Shown here: positions 25,756-34,983 of the stretch, piece after piece
Layout: the number at the start of each line of letters is the position of its first letter
Position numbering within the stretch: position 1 is the first letter of the stretch
NCBI GenBank assembly: GCA_039183205.1
Contig: JBCDBR010000002.1
Coordinates: 100,728-164,727, forward strand
Reading direction: 5' to 3'
Length of the DNA: 64,000 nucleotides
Source: HKCCE3408 sp039183205
GTDB taxonomy: Bacteria; Pseudomonadota; Alphaproteobacteria; Rhodobacterales; Rhodobacteraceae
Notes under the pieces: model-generated
The model's database searches: none
The model's input: only the letters and a program-made list of their open reading frames with translations
Told to the model about the DNA's origin: nothing
Program-made: the position numbers and the translations under genes

Positions 25756-27573
25756 ATGGACGAACAGAGTAGAAATCTCATCATCGCGACTGCGCTGAGC
25801 TTTCTCCTCATCATGGTTTGGTTTGCCGTTTTCCCGCCACCGGAGGTGGTCACCGAAGCCCCGCCCACGGCGACTGAAACGACCGGGATTGCCCCTGCAA
25901 CCGGCAATGATCTCGCGCTTGCCCCGCCTGCGGCCGAAACCCCTGTTTTGGCCGATGCTGCAACGACCCGCACAGCTGCACTCGAAGATAGCCCGCGCAT
26001 CGACATCGACACGCCTCGATTGGCCGGCTCGATCTCCCTCGTCGGCGGTCGCATCGACGATTTGGCGCTGTTGGGTTATCGAGAGGACCTGTCTGAGGGT
26101 GCGGAAAATGTCACCCTATTGTCGCCTGCCGGCGGACCATCGGCGTATTACGCGCTTTATGGCTGGGCGCCAGGTGGCGCGCTCGACTTCGACGCGGTGC
26201 CCAACGCAAATACCGAATGGGAGATTGAGGCCGGAACGACCCTGACCCCTGATGCCCCGGTGACGCTGGTCTGGGATAACGGCGCCGGCCTGATCTTTCG
26301 CCGAACCATCGCGATTGACGAAGACTACATGTTTTCGATCACACAATCGGTTGAGAATACCGGCGCAGAAGATGTCCGCCTGGCCCCCTACGGCATTGTC
26401 GCCCGTCATGGTCTTCCAGATTATTTAGAAAATTTCTTCATAAGCCACGAAGGCGTTGTGCGGGTCACGGACGGCACGCTGGAGCAAATCAACTACGACG
26501 ACATGCCCGACTATGAAGTGGTCGCACGCGAACAGGGCCCGGCCGAACTTGTTGAGGTCGCTGAGAACGGCTGGATAGGGTTTGCCGACAAATACTGGAT
26601 GACGTCGCTTATCCCCGGTGACGGTCAGCCCTTTACCGCGGTCACACGCTACATCCCTGATGCCGATATCTACCAAACCGAAGCCCGGTTGCCGACGCTT
26701 ACCGCCGCCGCCGGGGCCACGACTGAGATCACGACCCATCTGTTTTCCGGCGCCAAGGAATGGGAGGCCATCCGCGCTTACCAAAACGAAGACAATATCG
26801 AACGGTTCATCGACGCGATCGATTGGGGTTGGTTTTATTTCCTGACCAAACCTATTTTCTGGCTGTTGCACGAGCTTAACCTGATCATCGGCAATATGGG
26901 TTTGTCGATCATCGGCCTGACCTTACTGATCAAGGCGGTGCTCTTTCCACTGGCCTTCCGGTCCTACGTCTCGATGGCAAAGATGAAGGAACTTCAGCCG
27001 GAGATGGAAAAACTGCGCGAGCGCGCGGGCGACGACCGGCAAAAGCTCCAAGAAGGGATGATGGAGCTTTACAAGAAAGAGAAGGTGAACCCAGCGTCCG
27101 GCTGCCTGCCGATCCTGCTTCAGATCCCGATCTTCTTTTCGCTCTACAAGGTGATCTTTGTCACAATCGAATTGCGCCATGCGCCGTTTTTCGGCTGGCT
27201 CAACGATCTTTCGATGCCGGATACGTCATCGATCATGAACTTGTTTGGTCTGTTGCCGTTTGACGGGCCCGAACCTGGATCGATCATGGCCCTTATTTTC
27301 ATCGGGATCTTGCCGCTCTTGCTGGGCATCACGATGTGGCTTCAGCAAAAACTGAATCCCGCGCCGCCGGATCCGACCCAAGCGGCCATTTTTGCCTGGC
27401 TGCCATGGGTGTTCATGTTCATGCTGGGCAGCTTTGCAAGCGGGCTTCTTGTTTATTGGATCACCAACAACACGCTTACCTTTGCACAGCAATATCTGAT
27501 CATGCGGAGCCATGGGCACAAACCGGATGTTTTTGGCAATATCAGGCAGAGCTTCCGCCGGGGCGAGAAGTGA
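25756..27573 (+). CDS. yidC: Membrane protein insertase YidC
   Basis: Oxa1-type insertase for inner-membrane proteins. The start MDEQSRNLIIATALSFLLIMVWF gives the first membrane helix; the large P1 periplasmic domain covers ~60-340; the C-terminal five-helix core includes GLSIIGLTLLIKAVLFPLAF, VNPASGCLPILLQIPIFFSLY and TNNTLTFAQQYLIM. The length of 605 is normal. ATG at 25756 matches the first helix. The stop overlaps the MOSC gene start (GTGA). Confidence 0.96.
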   Translation: MDEQSRNLIIATALSFLLIMVWFAVFPPPEVVTEAPPTATETTGIAPATGNDLALAPPAAETPVLADAATTRTAALEDSPRIDIDTPRLAGSISLVGGRIDDLALLGYREDLSEGAENVTLLSPAGGPSAYYALYGWAPGGALDFDAVPNANTEWEIEAGTTLTPDAPVTLVWDNGAGLIFRRTIAIDEDYMFSITQSVENTGAEDVRLAPYGIVARHGLPDYLENFFISHEGVVRVTDGTLEQINYDDMPDYEVVAREQGPAELVEVAENGWIGFADKYWMTSLIPGDGQPFTAVTRYIPDADIYQTEARLPTLTAAAGATTEITTHLFSGAKEWEAIRAYQNEDNIERFIDAIDWGWFYFLTKPIFWLLHELNLIIGNMGLSIIGLTLLIKAVLFPLAFRSYVSMAKMKELQPEMEKLRERAGDDRQKLQEGMMELYKKEKVNPASGCLPILLQIPIFFSLYKVIFVTIELRHAPFFGWLNDLSMPDTSSIMNLFGLLPFDGPEPGSIMALIFIGILPLLLGITMWLQQKLNPAPPDPTQAAIFAWLPWVFMFMLGSFASGLLVYWITNNTLTFAQQYLIMRSHGHKPDVFGNIRQSFRRGEK

Positions 27574-28361
27574 CAGCCCATATCGCGCAGATATGGCGTC
27601 ATCCGATTAAGGCCATCGGGGCGGAGCGCCTGGACAAAGTACGTGTTGCGCCGGACCGCCCGCTGCCGCTTGATCGGGCCTGGGCCGTGCTGCAAGACGG
27701 TGGCGAGGCGGGTGCGGGTTGGCGCGCCTGTCGGAATTTCGTGCGCGGCGCGAAGGGCCCATCGCTGATGGCAATATCGGCCCGTGTCGAGCTTGCCTCT
27801 CAGACGCTGGGGCCAAGCGACGGGACGGTCATGGTCAGCTCGCCCACCACGCGTATCCGATTGTCGCACCCTGACCGACCCGACATCTTAGTCGACCCTG
27901 CGCGCGACGGAGAACGGCTCATCGAATGGTTAAAGCCTATCTACCCTGATAACCGCCCCGCGCCGGCAGAGCTCGTGCGCGCCCCGGTCGAAGGGATGAG
28001 CGATGCGCCCTTCGCCTCAATCTCGGTTCTCAACCTCTCCTCACTGCGCGCGCTTGGCCAAAAACTGGGCCAAGACCTCGATCCACGTCGCTTTCGGGGA
28101 AATTTCTGGGTCGATGGCTGGGCCCCATGGGAGGAGTTCGATCTTGTCGGAAAGTCGCTCTCTGTGGGCGGCGTGCAGTTTGACGTGGTTGAACGGATCA
28201 CGCGTTGCCGAGCAACCGAAGCCAACCCAGCGACAGGTCGGCCCGATGCGGCAACGCTTTTGGCGCTCGAAGATGGCTGGGGCCACCGAGACTTCGGCGT
28301 CTATGTCAAAGCCGCGGGACGCGGTCAGGTTGAAGTCGGATCAACTGTCCGTCTGGCATGA
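27570..28361 (+). CDS. MOSC domain protein
   Basis: A 263-residue member of the MOSC family (molybdenum cofactor sulfurase C-terminal), with a beta-barrel N-terminal part (HIAQIWRHPIKAIG) as in YcbX/mARC. The MOSC core is seen in DPRRFRGNFWVDG and ERITRCRATEANPATG, which includes the conserved cysteine that binds sulfur or molybdopterin. The GTG start overlaps the yidC stop and its own stop overlaps the engB start, so these genes form a tight operon. The substrate is unknown; relatives reduce N-hydroxylated compounds. Confidence 0.86.
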   Translation: MTAHIAQIWRHPIKAIGAERLDKVRVAPDRPLPLDRAWAVLQDGGEAGAGWRACRNFVRGAKGPSLMAISARVELASQTLGPSDGTVMVSSPTTRIRLSHPDRPDILVDPARDGERLIEWLKPIYPDNRPAPAELVRAPVEGMSDAPFASISVLNLSSLRALGQKLGQDLDPRRFRGNFWVDGWAPWEEFDLVGKSLSVGGVQFDVVERITRCRATEANPATGRPDAATLLALEDGWGHRDFGVYVKAAGRGQVEVGSTVRLA

Positions 28362-29011
28362 CGACGCTGCCCTTCCCGCTTGCTTGTGAACCCGACACAG
28401 CCGAGGCTGAGGCCGGTCGGCGCCTTTTCGCGGGCGGCGCCGACTTTCTCAAAGGTGTCGTGGCCATGGACGGCCTGCCGCCTGACGACCGGGTCGAGGT
28501 CTGTTTTGCGGGCCGGTCGAACGTCGGAAAATCCAGTCTGATCAATGCGCTGACGGGACGCCGCGCCTTGGCGCGCACCTCTTCAACGCCGGGACGAACA
28601 CAAGAAATCAACTATTTCACCCTGGCGCAAAGCCACTACTTGGTGGATTTGCCGGGCTATGGGTTCGCCAAGGCGCCCGTAGCCGTGGTGGCGAAATGGC
28701 AGGCCTTGCTCAAAAGCTACCTTGCAGGACGCGCCACGTTGCGCCGCGCCTTCGTGCTGGTTGACAGCCGCCATGGCCTAAAGCCTGCCGACGCAGAGAT
28801 TTTGACCCTTCTCGACAAGGCCGCCGTGCCGTTTCAAACTGTTCTGACCAAGGCTGACAAGGTAAAGGCCAAGGATCGGGACCGCATGCTGGACGGATTG
28901 CGCAGCGCTTTGGCCAAACACCCCGCCGCCTATCCGGAATTGATCCTGACCTCTGCGGAAAAGGGCGACGGTATCGCCGCTTTGCGCGCTGCAATCGCCG
29001 CCATTTCTTAA
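28358..29011 (+). CDS. engB: Ribosome biogenesis GTP-binding protein EngB (YihA/YsxC)
   Basis: Small GTPase needed for 50S assembly. G1 GRSNVGKSS, G3 DLPGYG and G4 TKADK are intact, as is the switch region TSSTPGRTQEINYF. Length is normal (217). The ATG overlaps the MOSC stop. Confidence 0.95.
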   Translation: MTTLPFPLACEPDTAEAEAGRRLFAGGADFLKGVVAMDGLPPDDRVEVCFAGRSNVGKSSLINALTGRRALARTSSTPGRTQEINYFTLAQSHYLVDLPGYGFAKAPVAVVAKWQALLKSYLAGRATLRRAFVLVDSRHGLKPADAEILTLLDKAAVPFQTVLTKADKVKAKDRDRMLDGLRSALAKHPAAYPELILTSAEKGDGIAALRAAIAAIS

Positions 29012-29137
29012 AGGCCCGGCGGACCGGTGCGTATGACCTTAGGCAAAAACAGCGGGGCGGAGCGCGAACGGTGCGCGCGAACCCAGCGAGCGCGACCCCT
29101 TTTCACCCCGTCAGGGCTGCCGTAACAAGGGCTGGAC

Positions 29138-30001
29138 ATGAAGAACCAGACTGACATGACGGACGAAAGTCATTCCACGGCGCGCACGCTCAACGAGGCG
29201 CTGCCCTATTTGACGCGGTACGACGACGCAATCGTGGTGATCAAGCTGGGTGGCCACGCGATGGGCTCGGACGAAGGTATGGCCAGCTTTGCCCGCGACG
29301 TCGTGTTCATGCGCACTGTCGGGGTCAACCCTGTCGTTGTGCACGGCGGCGGCCCGATGATTAACGACCTACTGGGGCGCCTTGGCGTCACGTCTGAATT
29401 CTCTGGCGGCAAACGGATCACCGATGCTGCGACGATGGACGTTGTTGAGATGGTCCTGGCCGGGCAGGTCAATAAACGCATCGTCCAAGCAATTAACTCG
29501 GAAGGTGGCAAAGCGGTCGGCTTATCCGGCAAAGATGCGGGATTGATGATCTGCGATCCCGCGGACGAAACCTTGGGTTATGTCGGCGAGCCTTCGCAGA
29601 TTGATCCCGCCTTGCTGCATCAATTATTCCAGGCCGAGATGATCCCGGTGATTGCTCCGATCGGCGCGGGTCGGCACGGCGAAACCTTCAATGTAAACGG
29701 TGATACGGCCGCAGGCGCGATCGCCGCTGAGCTCAATGCCGACCGGCTTCTTTTATTGACCGATGTCGCAGGGGTTAAGGGGCCCGATGGCCAAGTCCTC
29801 ACCGATCTGAGCGCCGCGGAGGTCCTAGAGATGACCAAGGACGGTGTGATTGCCGGTGGCATGATCCCGAAAACCGAAACAGCCCTGAAAGCGGTCGATA
29901 ACGGCGTGCGGGCGGCGGTGATCTTGGACGGCCGGGTCGCGCATGCGTGCCTGCTTGAGCTCTTTACAGATCACGGCGCCGGCTCAATCATCCGAAAATG
30001 A
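29138..30001 (+). CDS. argB: Acetylglutamate kinase
   Basis: Second step of arginine synthesis, phosphorylating N-acetylglutamate. Motifs: KLGGHAM near residue 34, HGGGP, GLSGKDAG and the C-terminal DGRVAHACLLELFTDHGAGS, in which the arginine-feedback region appears complete. Length is 287. A second in-frame ATG six codons on is possible. It follows engB after 126 bases. Confidence 0.95.
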   Translation: MKNQTDMTDESHSTARTLNEALPYLTRYDDAIVVIKLGGHAMGSDEGMASFARDVVFMRTVGVNPVVVHGGGPMINDLLGRLGVTSEFSGGKRITDAATMDVVEMVLAGQVNKRIVQAINSEGGKAVGLSGKDAGLMICDPADETLGYVGEPSQIDPALLHQLFQAEMIPVIAPIGAGRHGETFNVNGDTAAGAIAAELNADRLLLLTDVAGVKGPDGQVLTDLSAAEVLEMTKDGVIAGGMIPKTETALKAVDNGVRAAVILDGRVAHACLLELFTDHGAGSIIRK

Positions 30002-30074
30002 ATTCCCCGCGCGCCCATGCCCTTTTTGCACCGCAGAACGCCGTAGGCGGCTTTGAACACGCGGCAGGGCCGCA

Positions 30075-30743
30075 ATGAAGGATGGTTTCGCTGTGCCGCT
30101 AGCCGAACTCTCGGCCCGTCTCGCTGGCGAACAATTGGACATATTCGGGGCGTTCCATCCCGAGCCTGCCGATGCGGCACCCGAGGATTGCGAAACGCTC
30201 GTGCTGCTTGGGCCGAAAGAGCCGGGATTTTGGCCACGTGTCACTGCGAGCCCAGAATTTTCGGATGGATCGCCAGACCCGATTGATCGGTGGTCAGCGC
30301 GGGTCATCAGCGCGATCGCCGCGGAATTCGGCGGCATCGCACTTTTTCCATTCGGCGGTCCGCCCTACCGGCCGTTCGTGAGTTGGGCGCGCCGAACGGG
30401 CCGCGCGTGGCAAAGCCCGGTTAGCCTTTTGGTGCATGATGTCGCGGGGCTGATGGTGTCCTACCGCGGGGCGATTGCGCTGCCCATTCGTTTTGCGCTG
30501 CCCAAGCCGCCCGATACATCCCCTTGCGCAGCTTGCCATGCCCCGTGTGTGACCGCATGCCCAGCCGATGCGCTCACCGGACGGGGCTATGACTTGGACA
30601 GCTGCCATGTCTGGCTCGACGCGCCCGCAGGCAAGGCCTGCCTAAATGGCGGCTGCGCTGTCCGACGCGCCTGCCCAATCAGCCAGTCTTACGGCAGGTT
30701 ACCGGCGCAATCGGCGTACCACATGGGGATTTTCCATACATGA
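30075..30743 (+). CDS. QueG-like 4Fe-4S ferredoxin-type protein
   Basis: A 222-residue protein whose C-terminal third holds two cysteine groups: CAACHAPCVTACP (C-x2-C-x3-C-x3-C) and CHVW...CLNGGCAVRRACP, as in the ferredoxin part of epoxyqueuosine reductase QueG. The N-terminal cobalamin-binding part of QueG is absent, so queuosine reduction is unlikely; an electron-transfer role is probable. Its stop overlaps the start of the phosphatase gene, so the two are coupled. Confidence 0.72.
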   Translation: MKDGFAVPLAELSARLAGEQLDIFGAFHPEPADAAPEDCETLVLLGPKEPGFWPRVTASPEFSDGSPDPIDRWSARVISAIAAEFGGIALFPFGGPPYRPFVSWARRTGRAWQSPVSLLVHDVAGLMVSYRGAIALPIRFALPKPPDTSPCAACHAPCVTACPADALTGRGYDLDSCHVWLDAPAGKACLNGGCAVRRACPISQSYGRLPAQSAYHMGIFHT

Positions 30744-31237
30744 GTCGGACACTCATCGCGATCCGCCATGCAAAATCGGATTGGAGCCGCCGCGTAGACG
30801 ATCATGCCCGCCCGTTGAATGGGCGCGGCCAACGGGATGCACCGAGGATCGGCGAATGGTTGGCCGATCACGGGTTTGTGCCTGACGACGCTGCGGTCTC
30901 AAGCGCGTTGAGGACAAGGCAAACCTGGGCTGCAATCAGCGATAGACTGCCCAGCACACCGTCCGAATACGTTGAGGATGAACTCTACAACGCGTCCGCA
31001 AACCACATTCTCGACGTAGCACGCGCAGCACGTGTGGGAATACGGGCCATTGTTGGCCACAACCCCGGCATTGGCATTTTCATGCAACAGATCGTGGCCG
31101 AACGCCCGTCGAAACATCGCTTTGACGATATTCCGACAGGCAGTACGCTCGTTGTACGTTTCCAAGAACAAGATTGGCACCAGATTGACTGGCGCAGCGG
31201 CGAGGTATTGGGCTTCGTCACGCCGCATGAATTCTGA
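30740..31237 (+). CDS. SixA-type histidine phosphatase
   Basis: Phosphoglycerate-mutase-like histidine phosphatase of the short SixA type. The catalytic motif is RHAKSDW (RHG in most relatives), followed by RPLNGRGQRDA, SSALRTRQTW and the second catalytic histidine in GHNPG. SixA removes phosphate from phosphohistidine domains in E. coli, but the target here is unknown. The ATG overlaps the stop of the ferredoxin-like gene. Confidence 0.85.
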   Translation: MSRTLIAIRHAKSDWSRRVDDHARPLNGRGQRDAPRIGEWLADHGFVPDDAAVSSALRTRQTWAAISDRLPSTPSEYVEDELYNASANHILDVARAARVGIRAIVGHNPGIGIFMQQIVAERPSKHRFDDIPTGSTLVVRFQEQDWHQIDWRSGEVLGFVTPHEF

Positions 31238-31384
31238 GCCCGCCGGACACCAACGAGGGCCGCCTGCTCAGAGCGTGGCTGCACAATACAAGCTGGCGGC
31301 TCGCCGCATTTGGGTTTAGGCCGCTATACGGCCATTTGGCGATTGCGAATACACCCAATCCGACCGGCGCCGCTGCATCAAACG

Positions 31385-31405
31385 AAAACGCCCCACCATT
31401 GGGCG
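31385..31405 (-). terminator. Terminator of the bzt operon
   Basis: On the minus strand a CGCCC/GGGCG hairpin with a 7-base loop (31389-31405) is followed by TTTT and TTT a little further on. It lies 31 bases past the bztD stop. Confidence 0.65.
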
Positions 31406-31435
31406 GGACGCAACGCAGACCTTCAGCCTAGCGGC

Positions 31436-32233
31436 CTAATGGCCAAGGATTTGGCTTAGGAAAAGTTTGGTTCGGTCGCTTTTGGGATTGGTAAAGAACT
31501 CTTCAGGCTCGTTCTGTTCGACGACTTGGCCCGCATCCATGAAAATCACGCGGTTTGCAACCTGACGGGCAAAGCCCATCTCATGGGTCACGCACAACAT
31601 GGTCATGCCTTCCTCGGCGAGTTGGATCATCGTATCCAAAACCTCTTTGATCATCTCCGGGTCGAGCGCGGAGGTCGGCTCGTCAAAAAGCATGATCCGC
31701 GGCCGCATGCAGAGCGATCTTGCGATCGCGACACGTTGCTGTTGCCCGCCCGAAAGCTGCCCCGGATACTTTTGCGCCTGATCCGGAATTTTCACCTTCT
31801 CCAAGAAGTACATCGCCGTTTCTTCGGCTTCTTTCTTGGGCGTCTTGCGTACCCAAATCGGGGCTAACGTGCAGTTTTCCAGGATCGATAGATGTGGGAA
31901 TAGGTTGAAATGCTGAAAGCACATGCCAACCTCGGATCGTATTTTATCGATGTTCTTGAGATCACTCGACAAGAGCGTTCCATCGACCGTGATGGAGCCT
32001 TGCTGATGTTCTTCAAGCGCGTTGATGCAACGGATGAGCGTGGATTTACCGGACCCGGACGGGCCGCAGATAACGATACGTTCCCCCCGATTCACGGTCA
32101 GATTGATATCGCGGAGCACGTGGAACTGACCGTACCACTTATTCATGCCCTGGATTTCAATGGCGATCTCATCCGAGACCTTCATCTGCGAACGGTCAAT
32201 CTCGCGATCTTCGACGATTGCTGCGTCTGACAT
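31436..32233 (-). CDS. bztD: Glutamate/glutamine/aspartate/asparagine ABC transporter ATPase BztD
   Basis: Energises the Bzt/Aap importer for acidic amino acids and their amides. Walker A GPSGSGKST, ABC signature LSGGQQQR, Walker B IMLFDEPTSALD and the switch histidine CVTHEMGFA are complete. Length (265) and the N-terminal acidic extension are typical of BztD. It is the last gene of bztABCD, 12 bases after bztC. Confidence 0.94.
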   Translation of the reverse strand: MSDAAIVEDREIDRSQMKVSDEIAIEIQGMNKWYGQFHVLRDINLTVNRGERIVICGPSGSGKSTLIRCINALEEHQQGSITVDGTLLSSDLKNIDKIRSEVGMCFQHFNLFPHLSILENCTLAPIWVRKTPKKEAEETAMYFLEKVKIPDQAQKYPGQLSGGQQQRVAIARSLCMRPRIMLFDEPTSALDPEMIKEVLDTMIQLAEEGMTMLCVTHEMGFARQVANRVIFMDAGQVVEQNEPEEFFTNPKSDRTKLFLSQILGH

Positions 32234-32245
32234 TTTCAGGTCCCC

Positions 32246-33565
32246 CTAGCGATGATCAGTGGCGAGCTTGCGCTCGAGATATTGCGAATAACGGCTCATG
32301 CCGTAGCAGAAGATGAAGAACAGGAAGCCCGAGAAGATGAAGAGTTCCCAGTAAATCCCATTCCATGCGGTTGTCGCGCGGATGGCGTCCGACAGCCCCT
32401 TCAGCGGATCCAAAAGGCCGATGAAGACGACCAGGGTGGTGTCTTTGAAAAGCCCAATGAAGGTAGACACGATGCCAGGGATCGAGATTTTCAGCGCCTG
32501 CGGCAGAATGATCAGCTGCATGGATTGCCAGTAATCCAGACCCAGACTATCTGCGCCCTCGTACTGCCCCCTTGGCAATGCCGCTAGACCGCCACGAATG
32601 ACCTCCGCGATGTAGGCCGACGAGAACAGCGTCACGAGGATGATCACCCGCAGAAGTATATCGAAGTTCGTGCCCGGCGGCAGGAAGTAGTTCAACAGCA
32701 GCGAGGCGGTGAAAAGCCACACGATAAGCGGCACACCACGGAACACCTCAATGAAAAACACGCTGAACTTGTTGATTATGAACAGGTCCGATTGGCGCCC
32801 AAGCGCCAGCGCGATGCCCAAAGGCAGCGATAAGGTGATGCCGGAAATACCGATGACGAGCGCGATAAGGAAGCCGCCGAAATCATTAGATTCCACAGGC
32901 CGCAGGATCGGGTTTTCCGGTGAGATCGCTCCGGCGAGTGGTCCAGCGAGAAACAGCCAATAGACAATCGGCAGAACAAGCGCCGCGACGGTGGCTCCGA
33001 GTGAGCCGACGACGTCTTCGCCAAACTTATAGGCGGCCCATCCGATCACAAAACCAAGCGCCGCGGACAGCACTCCAAAAATCGATCCGCCCCAAAGAAG
33101 CCAAACGATCAGAAACGGCGCCGCCGCGGTCAGATACAGCATCTGGCGTGGTAGCGAACTATAGAGAACCGGTGCCACTGCTGCAAAGAAGACGACCAGC
33201 GCCAAAACCGGACGCCAGTAGAGATCGCTTGGGTAGAACCCAAAGAGGATCTGCGGCCAGCGCTCCGCGATGACCGCCCAACACGCAACACCGCTGCCAT
33301 GACCTTCATGCACGCCGTAAAGCTGATCGCGGATTTCGCGGCACTCGCTTAAGCTTGACGCGTCCCAGATGCCGTAAAGCGCCCAGGGCAAAAACCCCGA
33401 GAGGGCGAAATAGATCGCCACCAGCGACACGACCGTCAGAATAGAATTCACCGGAGAAGAGAACAGGTTTTCCCGCAGCCATTTAATGATGCCGGTCTCA
33501 AGCGCCGGGGGCGCTTGTTCTGGGAGCATTTCGGTGCGGACAAATGCGCTGCTGTGGTTGGCCAT
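32246..33565 (-). CDS. bztC: Amino-acid ABC transporter permease BztC
   Basis: Inner-membrane permease of the Bzt system. The first ~200 residues hold extra membrane helices and a soluble loop special to Bzt/Aap permeases; the C-terminal half is the His/Glu-type permease core with the EAA-like loop IRGGLAALPRGQYEGADSLG contacting the ATPase. Length is 439, as expected. It starts two bases after the bztB stop, so the two permeases are coupled. Confidence 0.92.
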   Translation of the reverse strand: MANHSSAFVRTEMLPEQAPPALETGIIKWLRENLFSSPVNSILTVVSLVAIYFALSGFLPWALYGIWDASSLSECREIRDQLYGVHEGHGSGVACWAVIAERWPQILFGFYPSDLYWRPVLALVVFFAAVAPVLYSSLPRQMLYLTAAAPFLIVWLLWGGSIFGVLSAALGFVIGWAAYKFGEDVVGSLGATVAALVLPIVYWLFLAGPLAGAISPENPILRPVESNDFGGFLIALVIGISGITLSLPLGIALALGRQSDLFIINKFSVFFIEVFRGVPLIVWLFTASLLLNYFLPPGTNFDILLRVIILVTLFSSAYIAEVIRGGLAALPRGQYEGADSLGLDYWQSMQLIILPQALKISIPGIVSTFIGLFKDTTLVVFIGLLDPLKGLSDAIRATTAWNGIYWELFIFSGFLFFIFCYGMSRYSQYLERKLATDHR

Positions 33566-33567
33566 GA

Positions 33568-34845
33568 TCAGCGCTCCTTCAGCTTAACGGATTGGTTGTA
33601 GATGTTCATCAAGGCAGAGATCGTCAGCGACGTGATGAGGTAGAAACAGCCCAAGAGCAGCATGCCTTCGAGCTCTCGACCGGTCTGGTTGATGGTGATG
33701 CCGCCTAAGGTCGAGCGGACATCCATGTAGCCAACGGCGATGGCCAGCGACGAGTTTTTCGTCAGGTTCAGGAATTGCGAGATGAGCGGTGGGATGATCA
33801 CGCGCAGCGCTTGCGGCAAGATCACTAGGTTCATCGTCCAAGACGGGCGGAGGCCCAGAGCGAATGATGCTTCGGTCTGTCCCTTCGAAACCGACATAAT
33901 GCCCGCGCGCACGATCTCGGCGATAAAGGCTGAGGTATAAAGCGACAGGGCCAGCCACAGCGCGATGAGCGCATTGCGCAAGTGGATGCCGCCAGAGAAG
34001 TTGAAGCCTTGCAGCGCGGGGTAATCAAGCTGAGCGCCAAGAATGATCAGCACCAGCCCCGCCGGCACTACGATCGATCCAAGTCGCATCCAAAATACCC
34101 TTGGCGGTCGTATCCCTGTTCGGTCTTGCGTCGTTTTTGCCCAACGGCCAATGGCGACCGACCCTGCAATCCCGGCAGCGAGCACAACCAGGAACAACGC
34201 CCAATCCGCAAACGTTGCGGCCGCGATCCTCGCGCCGGTTTCGGCGTCAACTTCGTTCCCGCCGAACGAGCGGGTAAAGAGCACGTTGGGAATGTAAACT
34301 CCGCGGTTAGTGAACGCCACGCTGTCACTCAACACCATTGAGGCGCCTGCGTCATCGCCGCGGAAATCCCTCGGCGCAGGCATGCTTTCGGTCATGACCG
34401 CAAAGATCACCAAGATCCACAACAGCAGAGGGACATTCCGGAACCCTTCGACGTAAACCGACATCAGACGCGACACGATCCAGTTCTTCGAAAGTCGCAA
34501 GACGCCAACGAGCACCCCCAAGATCGTCGCGAGGATACAGCCCAAAAACGCCACGAGCAGCGTGTTGAGGATGCCAACCAGGGCGGCGCGCCCGTGCGTT
34601 GAATCGTTGCTATATTCGACGAGCCGTTGGTTGATATCGTAACCAGCACGGCTAGCCAGAAAGCCAAAGTCGAAATCCTTGCCCAACGCTTGCAGGTTTT
34701 GCACCGCGTTGTTGGCTAAAAAGACCAGCCCAAGCATGATCAGAGCGGACGCAATGACTTGGATCGTCAGAGACCGGTAGCGTGTGTCGTAAATGAGCTG
34801 GCTCAGGCGAAAACCAGATGCCTGCGGCTCCGTCATCGTGGCCAT
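33568..34845 (-). CDS. bztB: Amino-acid ABC transporter permease BztB
   Basis: Partner permease of BztC. Membrane helices are near residues 25-45, 90-115, 135-155 and 215-235, with a long periplasmic loop between; the C-terminal core contains IVRAGIMSVSKGQTEASFALG, the ATPase-docking loop. Length (425) is typical. A 138-base gap with a strong hairpin separates it from bztA. Confidence 0.92.
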   Translation of the reverse strand: MATMTEPQASGFRLSQLIYDTRYRSLTIQVIASALIMLGLVFLANNAVQNLQALGKDFDFGFLASRAGYDINQRLVEYSNDSTHGRAALVGILNTLLVAFLGCILATILGVLVGVLRLSKNWIVSRLMSVYVEGFRNVPLLLWILVIFAVMTESMPAPRDFRGDDAGASMVLSDSVAFTNRGVYIPNVLFTRSFGGNEVDAETGARIAAATFADWALFLVVLAAGIAGSVAIGRWAKTTQDRTGIRPPRVFWMRLGSIVVPAGLVLIILGAQLDYPALQGFNFSGGIHLRNALIALWLALSLYTSAFIAEIVRAGIMSVSKGQTEASFALGLRPSWTMNLVILPQALRVIIPPLISQFLNLTKNSSLAIAVGYMDVRSTLGGITINQTGRELEGMLLLGCFYLITSLTISALMNIYNQSVKLKER

Positions 34846-34950
34846 GGCACGATCCCCCTTTGGCGCTTAATTGGCTAGGTCAGGTCAGTTTTCGCGAGGT
34901 TTCTCCTCGCTTTTCCGCAGTGCCCCGTTGCCTACGGCATCATGTAGGAA

Positions 34951-34974
34951 GGGCGCGAAGTTTCCCTCGCGCCC
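34951..34974 (-). other. Intercistronic hairpin between bztA and bztB
   Basis: Perfect 8-bp stem (34951-34958 with 34967-34974) and an 8-base loop, ten bases past the bztA stop. There is no U-run after it on the minus strand. Such hairpins behind binding-protein genes often protect the upstream mRNA and let few polymerases pass, which would keep BztA in excess over the permeases. Confidence 0.6.
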
Positions 34975-34983
34975 TTGTTATTT

